Shown one piece after another: positions 19,160 through 28,200 of a DNA stretch of 64,000 nucleotides; position 1 is the stretch's first letter, and each line of letters begins with the position of its first letter. The translations under genes and the position numbers were made by a program. The stretch comes from Sycon ciliatum. Its lineage: Eukaryota; Porifera; Calcarea; Leucosolenida; Sycettidae. Location of the stretch: positions 23,872,310 to 23,936,309 of the forward strand of contig NC_088650.1 of the NCBI RefSeq assembly GCF_964019385.1, in the 5' to 3' direction. Under the pieces are notes generated by a model. That model was not told the DNA's origin, made no database searches, and saw nothing but the letters and a program-made list of their open reading frames with translations.

Positions 19160-20471
19160 CAAGAGAGAGAAGTAGGAATAGCAGCAGGGACAACACCGAG
19201 TAAAACAGCAGAAAAGACAGATAGAGAATTAGGAATAGCTGCAGAGACAACACCGAGTAAAACAGCAGAAAGGTGAACACTCAGAGTCAAGAAACATGTG
19301 CAGTAAAGAAAGAAAAAAAAAAAACAGACCACAGTGTGTTCACCTTGATTAAGTGTTCTACTTACAAATGGGGCTTGAAGCTGCTTGTTCACATTCCTGA
19401 ACATCACTCTATCGCCAGCCTTTGGCATCTCCACCGTAGCTTCAGGATGTTCACTGCAGTACATCATATGATTATTCAATGCCTTCTCCGTGACGTGTGT
19501 TGAGAGACATCTGAAGCAGACAAAATGTGCTCGACGTGCTCCAGTAGCAACAAGACGACTGAATGACTTTATCCACACCCAGTGCTGCACCTCCACGTCA
19601 TTGCGTTCGTCTTGGATGAGCAATACATTGATGGCGGTCTGCGGTTGCTGAGAAATTCTTAACGGATATATGACTTTCTCTTCATATCCGAAGACGTTGA
19701 TGTAAAGACCGTCGTTCAGTCTTTCGATGACTGGTATGTCTTCCAGTTTTGCTGGAAACTCGATGCCGCTCACATCCACAGTATCCGCATGTTCTACGTA
19801 CGACGATTGACGACATGGATGAGACTTGTCTGCCGAAAATTTAGCAGCCAGTATTGACCATCTAAAGTACGGATGACATAAGACATGGACAGGCGGCATA
19901 CAGTTCAATCCATACACCGTATCACCACACTGAAACCCCACTGCTATACTTACAGTAAACACTTGTTGTCAGTGTTCTGCACGTTAACAATGGCCTTCTT
20001 CGACTTCAACTCCGGTGGCAAGGGGATGTACGAACTTCCTCCAAGTACACAGTAGCGTGACATTTCGATGTGTAAACAGGAAATCCGTTCAACTACCCAA
20101 CCTGATCCATGACGAACGAAATCATCAAGACGAGCGTTGATCTGAGCTATCATCCTACTGAGAAGGTCCCTCAGCTCCATGGTGTTGAGCACCAGCGTTG
20201 TACTCGATCGGAAGAAGAATGTGTTGGAAACCATTTGTCCTGTAGCAGGATTCAGCTTCTGCATCACCACCTGAACTACCAAAGAACACTTGTACTGGCC
20301 CCATTGCTCAATATTCTCTTCAAGAAGCAGCTCCAGCGACGGTAGAACATGAGAGAAAAACTTTAGTACATCTGCAAACTCTTGATCAGGACAATAACTA
20401 AAGAATTGCAACAGATCAGATGATCTCACTACATCAAAAGACTGACGAGGTTTCTTCCGAAGGGGTTCCAT
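16029..20471 (-). CDS. Protein-primed family B DNA polymerase, seven exons
   Basis: Exons on the minus strand: 20471-19954, 19861-19366, 19124-18588, 18408-18112, 17916-17269, 17190-16966 and 16817-16029. All six introns (78-241 bp) are GT-AG. The summed length is 3,510 nt, exactly 1,170 codons with stop, and every junction restores a conserved polymerase motif. The exonuclease box (YADCEA) spans the start of exon 3. A zinc-binding motif of endonuclease VII type (CWIC, then DHCHITG) and FHNLKGYDSH follow. Exon 5 has DANNLYGWAM (motif A), exon 7 NNAVYGKTMEN (motif B) and YTDTDS (motif C). It replicates the element by protein priming. The start at 20471 fits the TATA box at 20529-20538; an ATG at 20504 would lie at the cap site. 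Confidence 0.93.
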
Positions 20472-20528
20472 CCTGAGCAGGGGTGGTGGCGGACAACCAC
20501 ACAATGGCTTGACAAGGTACCGAGGATC

Positions 20529-20762
20529 TATTTTTATAGGGTTTTCGTAATAGTTGAATTCGGAATAACTGGTTGTTTTTCAATTAACCAATCCACTCAT
20601 CTCCCGCTGGAAACAATTAACCACTTACCGCACTTCCCGCTGAAAACATGTGACCAATTAGCGCACTTCCCGCTGAAATCACGTTCATCCTTTTATCGCG
20701 CATTGACCCATGTTCCACACTTCACAGTGAAATCAGTGCTGCAATGATGTACTGTGACGTCA
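20529..20762. promoter_or_regulatory. Divergent control region of the polymerase: TATA, E2F-like repeats, CRE
   Basis: On the minus strand TATAAAAATA (20538-20529) lies 67 bp before the polymerase ATG. Upstream, a unit of about 33 bp is repeated three times plus one decayed copy, each carrying TCTCCCGC or CTTCCCGC followed by TGAAA. Cores are at 20600-20607, 20633-20640 and 20666-20673. CTTCCCGC resembles E2F sites, and CCAAT occurs in two copies. A perfect palindromic CRE, TGACGTCA, lies at 20755-20762. The mix resembles the adenovirus E2 early promoter. Factor binding is inferred. Confidence 0.6.
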
Positions 20763-21095
20763 ATGCATGGATGCATGATCTGTGCATCTGAGGTCAAGAT
20801 GAATCCGGTATTCCAGCAGCTAAAAGTTCGAGAAAGAATTGTTGTATGTCGAAAAGAATTATACGAGAGGAAAGCTAGAAAAATTCTACACCTCATGGAC
20901 CTTTCGATTACGGACATAGATGGAAAACTAATTGACTTATGTCAATGGAAAGATTCCAAACCCGAACCAAAAAAGACACGGCATGGCGCGAGCAACGTTT
21001 TGGTTTTTGGCGCGCACCGTGTTCACCGTGTTCTCCAAGGTCGTCACCTTCCCGGAGGCGGGACCCGGCGGGACGGGACTTGGCGGGACCTATAA
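20763..21095 (+). CDS. Small Polinton protein of unknown function (about 110 aa)
   Basis: The frame runs from ATG 20763, with a second good start at 20799 (MNPVFQQLKV). The first 75 residues look like a real protein, charged and helical (VRERIVVCRKELYERKAR). The last 30 residues are low-complexity Gly/Arg/His, encoded by GC-rich DNA that also holds an E2F-like site, the 26-bp promoter module and a TATA box. The tail may therefore not be true coding sequence. It is divergent from the polymerase and shares its control region. No family is recognised. Confidence 0.5.
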   Translation: MHGCMICASEVKMNPVFQQLKVRERIVVCRKELYERKARKILHLMDLSITDIDGKLIDLCQWKDSKPEPKKTRHGASNVLVFGAHRVHRVLQGRHLPGGGTRRDGTWRDL

Positions 21096-21097
21096 AA
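21004..21097 (+). promoter_or_regulatory. Right-end promoter: E2F-like site, 26-bp module, TATA
   Basis: TTTTTGGCGCGC at 21004-21015 contains the consensus E2F site TTTGGCGC. The 26-bp module at 21024-21049 is identical to 5627-5652. TATAAAA follows at 21091-21097, at the same 42-bp distance as in the left promoter. It points rightward toward the TIR. Confidence 0.65.
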
Positions 21098-21119
21098 CCT
21101 GATATAATTTCATTTTTGG

Positions 21120-21275
21120 TTCACAATTCATTTTTGAGTCCATTGGATGATCGAGTACCGTCTCCAGAATTTCTCTCTCTATCAGATCAAAGATGTCGGC
21201 CTGGTCAACCTCCGAACCATATGTAGAGAAGTTCTATTTATTTTCTTGTAGTAATAAAGATGAATTAACCGGAAA
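21120..21275 (+). ncRNA. Candidate short transcript with a 34-nt antisense segment to polymerase
   Basis: Between the TATA box at 21091 and an AATAAA at 21253-21258 there is room for an RNA of about 150 nt. It contains 34 nt (21136-21169) identical to plus-strand 17417-17450. That stretch is exon 5 of the minus-strand polymerase gene, so the RNA would be perfectly complementary to polymerase mRNA. A 28-codon open frame starts at 21193 (MSAWSTSEPYVEKF). A splice-acceptor-like TTATTTTCTTGTAG also ends at 21251. It may be a regulatory antisense RNA, a small peptide gene, or the stump of a lost gene. Transcript ends are estimated. Confidence 0.4.
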
Positions 21276-21472
21276 ATGATCCGAAAAATTGAAATTACAA
21301 GTCAAAATACTGCAAAACTATGAGTTCTGATTAATATAAAATTGGAAAAAGTGAGATAACATTGACATTTGAAATAGTAATATTTTAGACATCGGAATGC
21401 AATATTATGATGTAGGGCAGGACATATTACCCACCCCTAAAAATCAAAATTAATGATACATGCAGAATTCCA

Positions 21473-21719
21473 AATCATGACACCATATTACCTTATTGTT
21501 TAGGGTAGAGCATAACACCCCAATACATATTTTCAATAATACCCCCTTTTTTTGAGGTAGGGGCACCCCCTGGCACATATTTTTATCCGCAAAAAAACCG
21601 GGCCAAAAATAATTTTCACCGCAAAAATGGGGTACTATTAGTACCCCATTTTTCAATAATACCCCATTTTTTGGGACCCGGGCGCCCCCTGGCCCAGAAC
21701 CCGCTCGTTACTTCCTACT
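21473..21719 (-). repeat. Polinton right terminal inverted repeat
   Basis: A 247-bp inverted partner of 4369-4616. It is nearly identical, with one A-tract base fewer, and ends in ACT at 21719. Confidence 0.97.
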
Positions 21720-21725
21720 CATGAC
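21720..21725. repeat. Target-site duplication, right copy (CATGAC)
   Basis: Identical to 4363-4368 and directly abuts the right TIR. Confidence 0.95.
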
Positions 21726-22664
21726 TTCTATTATTATTACAGGGTGCGACAGAGCTCTCGGCCATTGAAGAAAATGTTGAGTCACCTCCACCACCACACT
21801 GCGCTCTTTAGCCGACTAAACCCTCCTGCACACAACCATCACCATTGCGAGGACACTTCCGTAGACGATATTGATAAACTCCTTCAGACAGCTGTTTCGC
21901 TAATACATAGCTCATCAGTGAAGGAAGATATTGAATGATTAAAAATATAGACCAAACTGCTATTATATAGGGGGTTTCCACATACAAAACTGGCATAGCT
22001 GAGGTGATAACGCGGGAAAAGGAAAGTGTGAAGTACTGTTGACGCGCATTGGACATGCATGCAGCGTCGGATATTCGGCGCGGAAAATCAATCACTATTC
22101 AATGCAGAAATAACGTGCCAGAATCAGAGTACTATGTAGCTAGTAGTGAGAGTCTGTGTACTAGTATTGCAGTTGTCCGAGCGCCATGAAGGCCTGCGAA
22201 CGCACCTCACGACCCGCCGACGTCGACAGCCACAGCAGCCCCTGGGGCATGACACTGTACTGCTCGCCCGTCGCGCCAAGACGCTTGGCAGTCACTAGGC
22301 TTCATGCCACCGATGTTGTCCGCAAGCTACCTTGTTATCTACCCATCACCCACTGCCGCTGACACGCTGGGAGGCCCCGCGGCATTCGCCCAGTATATCG
22401 TCGTCAGAGCTGTGTCGACGGTACAATAACGCTGGTAGAAACAAACAGTTGGTCGTATGGTATTGCGTCCTCCGGATTGTCCCTTGACTCGTCTTGTCCC
22501 TCTTCTTGCTCTGACGCTAATGACTTCTATTACAAGCAAAATGTAGAGCTACTGTTGACCGCTATTCACTGCTGTATTTATTTTATTACTTTGCATGGCC
22601 ATGTTGAGGCAGTCTTCGCATCAATTTCCTTTACACAATGCGTGTACTACAATGTATTCAAAAC
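21726..22664 (+). other. Host intron after the Polinton; no firm gene
   Basis: A splice-acceptor-like sequence (TTATTATTACAG, ending at 21742) precedes frames open for up to 65 codons. The frame set by the preceding LDLa exon stops after eight codons, so I do not call an exon. A GC-rich 58-codon frame at 22186-22362 has no recognisable content. Confidence 0.4.
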
Positions 22665-23135
22665 TAGGGCTGAAACAATTATACCGATTACTCGCATATC
22701 GATCGTTAAGAGTGTAATCGATAATCGTTAGTGTTCAAAATGAGTGCTAACGATTTTTCATGCATGCATATCAGTGATAGCATTCTAGCCCTTGCAATTC
22801 ATCCGATAGTGAATACGAGTGCAATCATGTACTTTCAAGAGCAATACAATTGATGTATGGCTTTGAAAGAGATTGGAAGAGAAGACTTTGTCTTATTGGT
22901 GCATTTCCTGGAGAGGTTGGAGATAAGAGCAGTTGCCAGATGGTGATGGCAAGATTCAGATATCAACAGTGCGGTGCCACAAATTTCGAACATAGCAAAG
23001 GTATCATGGAAGTTCTTCCTAAACTGGTGTTCGAGGTACATGGGTAGAGCCAACAAGAATCGATAAAACCAATAAATCGATCGTTAATGATATTGGTTGA
23101 TCGTTAGGAGTTATTGAATTATCGTTTCAGCCCTA
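22665..23135 (+). mobile_element. Non-autonomous hAT-type element, copy 1
   Basis: The ends are TAGGGCTGAAAC and its complement. An exact 8-bp duplication, TTCAAAAC, lies at 22657-22664 and 23136-23143. Eight-base duplications are typical of hAT transposons. The element is 471 bp with no intact transposase. It is related in inverted orientation to 29814-30346. Confidence 0.9.
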
Positions 23136-23143
23136 TTCAAAAC

Positions 23144-23631
23144 CAACGTCTGTGCCACGCACACATACGCAAACGTTTTAGGGATGAAACGAGTATATCG
23201 AATACTCGAGCGCTTGCTCGAAAATTCGAAAGGAGTGAGGACTCGCTTCGCGAAATACTCAAAGTATCTTATGCACAGTGTACTGTATGCTTGTACATCA
23301 AGCACGTCTGTTACTCTGACCAGTACTGATAACCCATGCAAGTGTGAAAGTATTACTTGTCCCTACTTACCAACAAAAGACAGTAGTTCAGACTATTTCC
23401 TGCACTAGGCTGCATGCAAGACTACATGTGTATCAGGTGTAATACGTTCAGTGTTACGAGAGTGTGTGCAGTACATTGTTTTATGTTGTCAGTAAAATAC
23501 TCGTACTCGCTCGAATACTCGCTCGTTTTTTCAAAGAGTACTCAAGTCCTCAATTTTGGCACTCGTTTCACCCCTAGGCCAAACATGCATACACTGAATG
23601 CCTGTGCTCTGTGCACTCTGTGCTTGTGCAG
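23144..23631 (+). other. Host intron
   Basis: No coding signal is seen. It contains imperfect repeats of a motif like TACTCG/CTCGAA around 23190-23250 and 23500-23540. A 3' splice site (TGCTTGTGCAG) ends it at 23631. Confidence 0.5.
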
Positions 23632-23808
23632 GTCAAACCGACTGCCAGGTCCTGTCACCACCGGCACTGGGCTCAATGACCGTGAACGGCTTGATGTTCA
23701 GCAACACGACCACGTTTGTGTGCACATCTCCCTATGCCCTTATGGGCTCGGCCGTGCGTACTTGTGAAATCAACGGCCAGTGGAGCGGTGTGCAGCCAGC
23801 TTGCGTCC
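23632..23808 (+). CDS. Host gene exon: sushi/CCP domain
   Basis: A 177-bp phase 1-1 exon between TGTGCAG and GTAAGT. The product (DCQVLSPP at the start, then FVCTSPYALMGSAV and CEINGQWSGVQPAC) has four cysteines and the G-x-W of a complement-control module of normal length. It is intact, unlike the sushi exon at 2946. With the LDLa exon it defines a secreted or membrane mosaic protein with adhesion or immune-like architecture. The phases agree with direct splicing from the LDLa exon. Confidence 0.85.
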
Positions 23809-24053
23809 GTAAGTACATGTACCTATGCTCGACTGGCTTGTATTATGCATTCCCGTTCATCACACCGCTCATACTGTCAAATGCTGCCTCTTCTCATTCA
23901 CAATGGCATGGGTCACAGTAGATAGGCCTGGTGCAGGTATTGCCAGTTCCTTGCTTGCTGCAGTACAGTATGACATATTAACTTAGCTGGTAAGCAGTGC
24001 ATGTGTGCATGGCAAGTGTTAATTTTGTCCATTGCTTCCCAACCCATGTGTAG

Positions 24054-24128
24054 TGACGACTGCTGCTCTGAGTGCGGCCAGTGACGAGCTAGTCAAGGAC
24101 TCCGTCTCAGAACGCATGACACAAACGT
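24054..24128 (+). CDS. Possible small host exon
   Basis: A 75-bp open, phase 1-1 segment lies between CCCATGTGTAG and GTAAGC. The product would be about 25 residues (TTAALSAASDELVKDSVS). The phase matches the sushi exon upstream. It is a plausible linker exon, but no domain is present. Confidence 0.4.
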
Positions 24129-24395
24129 GTAAGCCTAATATTGCTGCATAATTGAGAGCAATTTCTCCTACTGCTGACTGCTGAAAATGTTGTGTCCTTC
24201 ACAACTAGTCTCTTTGTTCTAAGAAGTCTGCCTCTTTCATCGATTCGTGTTTACCTAGCTGCGTTACGCTATTAGTAGCCTATTACCTGTTGTGCAATGG
24301 GGCTGGCCTAAAAGCTGCTCGCTCAACAGTTGTGTTGAATGGCATAGAGGGAGAGACGGCAAGCCGCCTTGGCATATTTGCGGATAGAGCTTTTA

Positions 24396-24882
24396 TTAGA
24401 AAGGAAAAGGACATATGGATACGAGTTGAGAGTAACTGTCCACCACTGTAACTAGCTACTACAGTAAAAAAAATGCAACAACTAGGCACAAAACTGACAG
24501 AGTGCTGAGACATTCGACGACCTGACTCCTAGCTTCAACACATCTCCGTAGCGCTAACCAACAGCCTTCCAACTTGGAAGGTTCAAGGTTAAAAGGAGAG
24601 ACCAAAGAGGGGAAGGTAAGCGCAACGAAAATGAGCACAAGCTAGTAGTTGAAGCTACAGTCCCACAAGAACAAGAAATGTTGATTGTTACTGGACGATG
24701 ATGAAACCAGTATTACCTTTCCCTCTTTGGTCTCTCGTTAACACTACGGAGATGTGTTGAAGCCAGGAGTCGGGTCGTCAAATGTTTTAGTGCCTGGTTG
24801 TTGCACTTTCTGACTGTATTTAGTATATAGTGACAGTTACTCTACACTCATATCCATACGTCCTTTTCCTTTCTACATTAAT
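24396..24882. mobile_element. Foldback (long inverted repeat) element
   Basis: Two diverged inverted arms of roughly 180-200 bp begin with AGAAAGGAAAAGGAC and its complement. They contain GCAACAACTAGGCAC and CTTCAACACATCTCCGTAG. The arm core resembles the small module in the Penelope-like copies. It has no coding capacity. Confidence 0.7.
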
Positions 24883-24997
24883 TTTATTATTGCCATATTG
24901 GCTCAACATCCGAGTTTCAAAGAGCTTTTAGTGGACGACTTAATCCATTTTCGGCAATACTTACAACGATCCAATCAGTCATATTGTAGATCAGGCT

Positions 24998-25510
24998 ATG
25001 CTGTGGGTAAGTATACTACTGGCCTTGTATGGCTTATTGTTTGCCAGCGAGTATTTAGCATCATCTACTAGTATTCACTCGTTTGACAGCCAAAGAGTAT
25101 TTGTGTGGGAGGCTGGGAGTCTCGCACCTGACTTGGTCACGTTGCGCCTGAAGGTCACTAAGACGCGGCCATATACGGTGGAGCCGTCGCAGTTCCATCT
25201 ACTGTCGACGAAACATGCCCGGTATTGGCTATTCCGGTACATGACAGCCCATGCCTGTAGCACCAAGCCTGTGTTCACGTTTGCCAAAGGGATCCACCTT
25301 ACTCGGCCTTATTTAAATAAGATACTCTGTCACGCTCTCAACTGTTATCAGGTTAGCTCCCGCTCCATGCCCATTGTTGGAGCGACAGTCCTGGAATAAG
25401 TGAGGTGGTGATACGGCAAGCAGACGGTGGCAAAGTACGGCTTAAAAGCTCTACATCTGGCAAGTGGCCGGCATACCACCCCAATGGACATCGGAACAGT
25501 ACACGTAGAG
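24998..25510 (+). pseudogene. Decayed tyrosine recombinase (DIRS/Crypton-like)
   Basis: The frame from 24998 reads LYGLLFASEYLA, then LRLKVTKTRPY and FAKGIHLTRPYLNK. These match the first catalytic-domain motifs of eukaryotic tyrosine recombinases. The expected arginine box is altered (SSRSMPIVGATV). The reading frame then shifts, and GISEVVIRQA, the usual 'G-I-x-x-x-x-I' segment before the catalytic tyrosine, continues in another frame. The N-terminal domain is missing. It is a dead fragment of a YR transposon. Confidence 0.6.
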
Positions 25511-27297
25511 TAGCATCTCTACGTGACAGGGTATGAGCGCAAGTGAGTTCTTATGCTCTACTAATGTGCATTGATTCTGTGACTATAGTTCGTGTACAGA
25601 TCTCATCACATGTGCCTTAGGTGGGATTTGCTATTGTCACTGTAAAATTCAGCCCTAACAAACAGTGTGATGGATGAATTTGACTCCAGGTATCTGCTTT
25701 TGGGAATGCCATGTATGCATGTCTGGCGTGCTGCTGCTTTAATGTTGTGGCAGCAGCATTCTGGTGCGATGGACTGTTCTTGTAACGGTGTACCTACCCA
25801 TTTGCTGTTGCCGGATGCCGTGTTTTGTCAGTTGTGCCTGTTTGAAGGTGCCAGGCCAGCTTGTGTTGGTGCGTTCCCGTTAAGTTGCCAGGGCACCATA
25901 TTTGTAACGGCGTTCCCGTTTTGCTGTTGTGGGGCTGTGTTTGTATCGGTGTGTTCCCGTTGAAGTTGACGGGGCACCACGTTAGTGGATTGTGCCTGTT
26001 TGAAGTTACCAGGCCAATCCTGTAACGCACACCCGTTTGCTGATAATTGGGGACATGTTTGTCCATTTTGCTCGAGATTCACATGGCTGCGCCAGTTGCC
26101 TTGTGCGGATTAGACTGTTATCTGGCACTAGTCTTGATCTGTTTTATTCAGATTCAGATCAGCTATTGTTCCTATACGAGAAAATCTGTGGGTGCACATC
26201 CAATTCATTTGCAGATTTGCGTGCTTCTCCTGCAACGGGCGTTTACATGGTACATGGTGTGTGGGCGTATGTGTGGTGTGTTCATGCTGTACAGGCCAGT
26301 ATTGCCAAGCACTGGGGACCTTTGGCAATCTGAAGAATGTTTTGTCCGAGAATCGATCCTTGGGTCTGTGGCGTTGCAGTTGTGGTGCTCCCGACCCTCT
26401 TACGCGATGGCCGCGGAGACTTGGCGAAACGGTTCGAGACATACGGCATCTCAATATCTTCCACCACAATCAGTACCTCAGCACCACCATCGAGTGTAGC
26501 GACATCAGCAATAGAAGACGCACATGATATCATTCACCCTTACGGCCTTAGCGAAGACCCGGGAATACCTGAGAAGATGTTAGCCGCAACTTTACTGGAA
26601 AAGTCGTCGGTGACAACGGCACTCCATATTTTAGCTGCATGCAGTTAGGTCTCTCAACAAGTGTACCCAAAGTTTTCAAGCTAATACACAAGCAAATTCA
26701 CTAGGGGCCGAGTATATTTTCCTACACCTCTCCCTGTTTGTTGTTGTTATTTCTGCATTCAAATTGTTTGTGTACCTGTACATTTATTACAGTAGAGCCA
26801 CGTATCCACGGCTGTTGTTTCCAAGGTCAGGCTGGTCAGTTATACAAACCTTTCAGCAATCTGGCCTTAGGCTTAGTTCCTTGACTTCTTGTACCACCTT
26901 CTTAGATGCACATCCCACTGGATAGTGAGCAATACGTGTGTAGCAGAATCTGTATTCCAGAAAAGCAGAGACTTGAGTCTATTGACACTGCGTTTCGTTT
27001 TAAAACGTTATTGGCTGTGGTGTTCCTAGAGGTATACTATACACGTACATTCCTGGGTCCCACGTTCTGTGACGCCCGACTGTATTCGTGGTGCCTCAAC
27101 AACCTTTAATTTTGTGCACTCGGGAAAACCTGCCTGAGGCTGTGAGGCTGCAGAGTGTTGGCTGTGTTTTGCTTTAAAAAACCATCAGGTCTCCCCAGAT
27201 TTTCTAGTCTGTCCCTGAATTTTGCCACTCTTCGGTTTCAAAACCTAGTGTGGTGGTGGAAAGCCTAGCAGTGTTGTGTGTGCATGTGTGTATTTTG
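25511..27297 (+). other. No firm gene; degenerate tandem repeat at about 25840-26040
   Basis: Imperfect units containing GTTCCCGTT and GGGGCACCA recur between 25840 and 26040. An open stretch at 26337-26648 (ending ALHILAACS) could be a terminal host exon, but the frame has a stop just upstream and no clear acceptor. I see nothing else. Confidence 0.4.
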
Positions 27298-27445
27298 TAC
27301 AGTGCTGGCCAGAGAAATCCAACCTCGTTAATAAAGTAGCGCCGCGTTCGAGAGCACAGACCGGTCCAGTATGTTTACTACTAGGGCTGCGTAGCGCCCG
27401 GTGCAATTTTATTCATAAGGTTGGATTTCTTTGGCCAGCACTGTA
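27298..27445. mobile_element. Mariner-type MITE
   Basis: A 148-bp element with inverted ends TACAGTGCTGGCCA(G/A)AGAAAT. The terminal TA suits a Tc1/mariner-type duplication. Confidence 0.75.
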
Positions 27446-28125
27446 GTTAGAAGTAGGTCCTCTAAGGTCCTCTGTTTGTGCGCAATTGTGGTCACAGTGG
27501 CAGTAGTGGGTGAGGGGTAGACTCAGTTACTACGAAGATGGTGTATACAGTCATGTAGTTGAATGTTACTTCGGGCTTAGACCCAGAGGTTCTTGCAATG
27601 ATGACCCTGGGTTTATGTACACGTATCATTCAGCTACCGTTGTCATAATGGCACTAGTTGATAGAACACCTGTATAAGTACAGGCTGTATATCTAGCATT
27701 TTCCAAAATAGCACTCCGTACTTCGAGGCTGCAGCCGTTTTGCATGCAACGTTGTATGTGTTGATCGGTTGACAGCATGTGACAAAGCCGAGGACCCACT
27801 AGTGTATCAGGAGCACTGTTTTTTAACACAGTGCGTCCCCCGCCTTGTCATGTTAATTTATCAAACAAGGCTTACCTATACCAACATTATGATTCATGTA
27901 GGGCTGTGCATGCTTTCAAAATTCTTCCTTGTTGAAGTAGAATACCGTGCTTGTGGGGGCTTTAGTAGTTCCTTTGCCAGATGTTCTATGCGTATCTCAA
28001 TGACTTATCAGTTTCAGCACTCGGGCAAGGCACATTCGGGCCTGCACATGTAGCCTTGAATTCTGGCTTGGAGGCATTATTTATCTATTTTCATGGCTGC
28101 TAGGTTCATCCTTAGTTAAGAGTTA
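27446..28125. other. No gene seen
   Basis: No supported coding, RNA or repeat structure was found. Confidence 0.4.
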
Positions 28126-28200
28126 TTTCTCCGTGATTCGCTGATGAGTCCACAAAGGACGAAACAGCTAGACAGTACTAGTGCTGTCCCCAGATCGTGT
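28126..28200 (+). ncRNA. Hammerhead ribozyme core
   Basis: At 28141 CTGATGA is followed by stem II (GTCC, loop ACAAA, GGAC) and GAAA. Stem III then forms CAGC-TAG, loop, CTA-GT-GCTG, and the cleavage triplet GTC follows. All invariant core bases are present in order. Stem I (around CCGTGATTCG and CCCAGATCGTG) pairs only with an internal loop and wobble pairs, so activity is uncertain. Hammerheads are known in Penelope-like elements and retrozymes; no such element is recognisable right here. Confidence 0.6.

Larger units (their letters stand above)
4369..21719. mobile_element. Complete Polinton/Maverick element (17,351 bp)
   Basis: The ends are fixed by inverted repeats starting AG and ending CT, and by an exact 6-bp duplication outside them. 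The cargo is the full Polinton set: protein-primed DNA polymerase B, retroviral-type integrase, adenovirus-type protease, FtsK/HerA-type packaging ATPase, and major and minor capsid candidates. Accessory genes include a collagen-like fibre. Polintons are known to be self-synthesising transposons that also look like viruses (jelly-roll capsid proteins). All genes appear open, and the two TIRs differ by little more than a one-base A-tract length change, so insertion was probably recent. It lies in an intron of a host sushi/LDLa gene. Confidence 0.97.

Noticed and set aside
21743-21938. Exon right after the Polinton, joined to the LDLa exon by a 55-bp intron
   Set aside because: The phase set by the LDLa exon gives only eight codons before a stop; the sushi exon at 23632 fits the phase better.
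22186-22362. Small GC-rich gene of 58 codons
   Set aside because: No recognisable content, promoter or splice signals.
26337-26648. Terminal host exon with hydrophobic segment
   Set aside because: A stop codon lies just upstream in frame and no good splice acceptor was found; left as unassigned.
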